The translations under genes were made by a program, and so were the position numbers. Shown piece by piece: positions 62,561 to 64,000 of a stretch of 64,000 nt of DNA. The notes under the pieces are model-generated. The model was not told where the DNA came from. It did no database searches and saw nothing but the letters and a program-made list of their open reading frames with translations. Position 1 is the stretch's first letter, and the number at the start of each line of letters is the position of its first letter. Origin of the DNA: Mastigias papua (Eukaryota > Cnidaria > Scyphozoa > Rhizostomeae > Mastigiidae); the NCBI GenBank assembly GCA_964019165.1, contig OZ025269.1, positions 13,206,422 through 13,270,421 on the forward strand, written 5' to 3'.

Positions 62561-64000
62561 TATCATTGTAAAGTTAGTACTGGTGAAGATAATAAATCGA
62601 AACGTGTAGAAATAGAAGAAAGTATATTTTTGAATTTCTATATATTTCAACTGCTATTTGCGCAAAGTAATTGTCTGGGTACCTCACTTAGGAGTATTAC
62701 TTTGACACATGGAGTCCTCCTTGAGTCCACCCTTGTTTAACACGGATTTTTCAACCGTTTCCGATTGCCCATGTTTAACTATGCGCCTATTTTCATTTGT
62801 GGAATATGTAAAGACACTTGGTGAAGTGTCCTGACTCCAGAATAATTTTTAATTTTTCGTCAGTAATTTTTAAGTAGGCACTATTCGTACGCTGTTCGTA
62901 GCCAATTCTGATTATGGTATGAAACAAATAACGACTTTATCAAAAGGTCTTTCTATTCCATTAAGTCAAAGTGGAGTCACACACTATTTTGGGGACTGTC
63001 TTCTCTATTTTGGGAACTGTCTCCTCTATTTTAGGATTGTCTCCTTTGACCATTAACTCAAACCTATGCTACTATGTTTGGTATGATATAAACGTTTACA
63101 TGTATTTTGGTTTCCACTAAATTCTTGAAATCCATGAATTAAACATCACAGGACATTTTATTAGCTACTTGGAATTGAATCTTACCATGTTTTATTAGTT
63201 TAATTAATAGAATTTGTTTTCAATCAACGGCAATATCGTCACAAGATATTTTCTCACAACTCTCTGAGAATAATCCTTCTTTAAGGGAAATTACTTAAAA
63301 ATCAAATCTGTATTGTTTTGTTGTTCTGCTACTTTTGCGGCTACTGTTATGATAAATCATGATCATTGTTCAAGCCATCAGTGATGTTGTATCCTTTTGA
63401 ATTGACGCTGGTACAAGTTGACAGATAGTACATGCTAGATGGTAGAATTTTAATTACTTTTTATTAATGTGCATATGAAGTATATAGTTAAGTTGTCAAT
63501 TTTCATTATTTGAGCGTAATTCTTTGCTACATGCTTGCCTCAACTACAGACAAAGTTTTCCACATTCTTGAATATGCAACAACAGAGTGCAGATATTATG
63601 ATATCTGGAGGCTTTTAGCACGTTTCACTTCAAGTATCTTCAAGAAAGGTTCCATTTTGTATGTACAGTTCATTAGAGTTCATTGAAAGCTATGTGTGAA
63701 TGGCTGAACAGCAGTAGTACTTTGAAGCTGGCAGATGTGCCTTTTAGACGTTCTTGCAAGAAAAATCTGCGAATATAATTTACCATTTATTAATGAAGTA
63801 ATTTCTTGTCATATTTTACTATTCCAAATGATGTCGTAATTTATCATAACATATAAGTCTAAATACTACATTGATAGCCTAAGTTTTGGAGCATTGTCCA
63901 GTTTGTATGCACCTTCCAGCTCAGGAATTAAAGTTGACTGTAAGAAGAGGTCTGGCCACATAAGATGTAGGATTACTTTGGACTCATTAAAGCATTTTGA
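62561..64000. other. Gene-free DNA at the end of the window
   Basis: Apart from the 21-bp repeat I see no exon with family motifs on either strand. The last kilobase is AT-rich with short open frames only. Confidence 0.35.
62985..63047 (+). repeat. 21-bp tandem repeat, three copies
   Basis: TATTTTGGGGACTGTCTTCTC followed by two diverged copies. Confidence 0.85.

Overview
The window is AT-rich nuclear DNA from an animal. Genes are split into many short exons, introns run from a few hundred bases to several kilobases, nearly all introns are GT-AG, and the intergenic space holds decayed LINE retrotransposons, MITEs and simple repeats. A secreted protease that joins an ShKT domain to a trypsin-like domain is typical of cnidarians, so an anthozoan or other cnidarian is my best guess, held with modest confidence. 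No bacterial, organellar or viral gene was recognised.

Four protein-coding genes can be rebuilt exon by exon. (1) 1-3002, minus strand: 3' part of an ShKT-trypsin protease; the 3' end lies outside the window and the 5' exon(s) were not found. (2) 6883-19537, plus: a complete 16-exon gene for a 412-residue PPP1R36-like protein phosphatase 1 regulatory subunit. (3) 32525-41232, plus: a 9-exon SLC36-like proton-coupled amino acid transporter of about 454 residues. (4) 49965-61151, plus: a 12-exon, 637-residue asparaginase with C-terminal ankyrin repeats (ASPG type). Every internal exon keeps frame across its junctions, which is the main support for the models. Two introns use GC instead of GT at the donor. 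The four genes have unrelated roles (secreted proteolysis, PP1 regulation in ciliated or sperm cells, amino acid transport, asparagine hydrolysis), and I see no sign of functional clustering.

Between the genes: 3.0-6.9 kb is intergenic and carries a LINE tail bracketed by 137-bp direct repeats. 19.5-32.5 kb is repeat-rich, with LINE fragments, an old hAT-like MITE, an 830-bp TTAG-type array, and a LINE interrupted by a 157-bp hAT-like MITE with an intact 8-bp target duplication. 41.2-49.9 kb holds a 5'-truncated, frame-disrupted LINE on the minus strand. 61.2-64 kb holds a long TA tract abutting a fold-back MITE. I found no convincing new biological system. The most notable items are the odd specificity pocket of the protease, the two GC-AG introns, the extra residues in a membrane segment of the transporter, and the well-preserved insertion structures.
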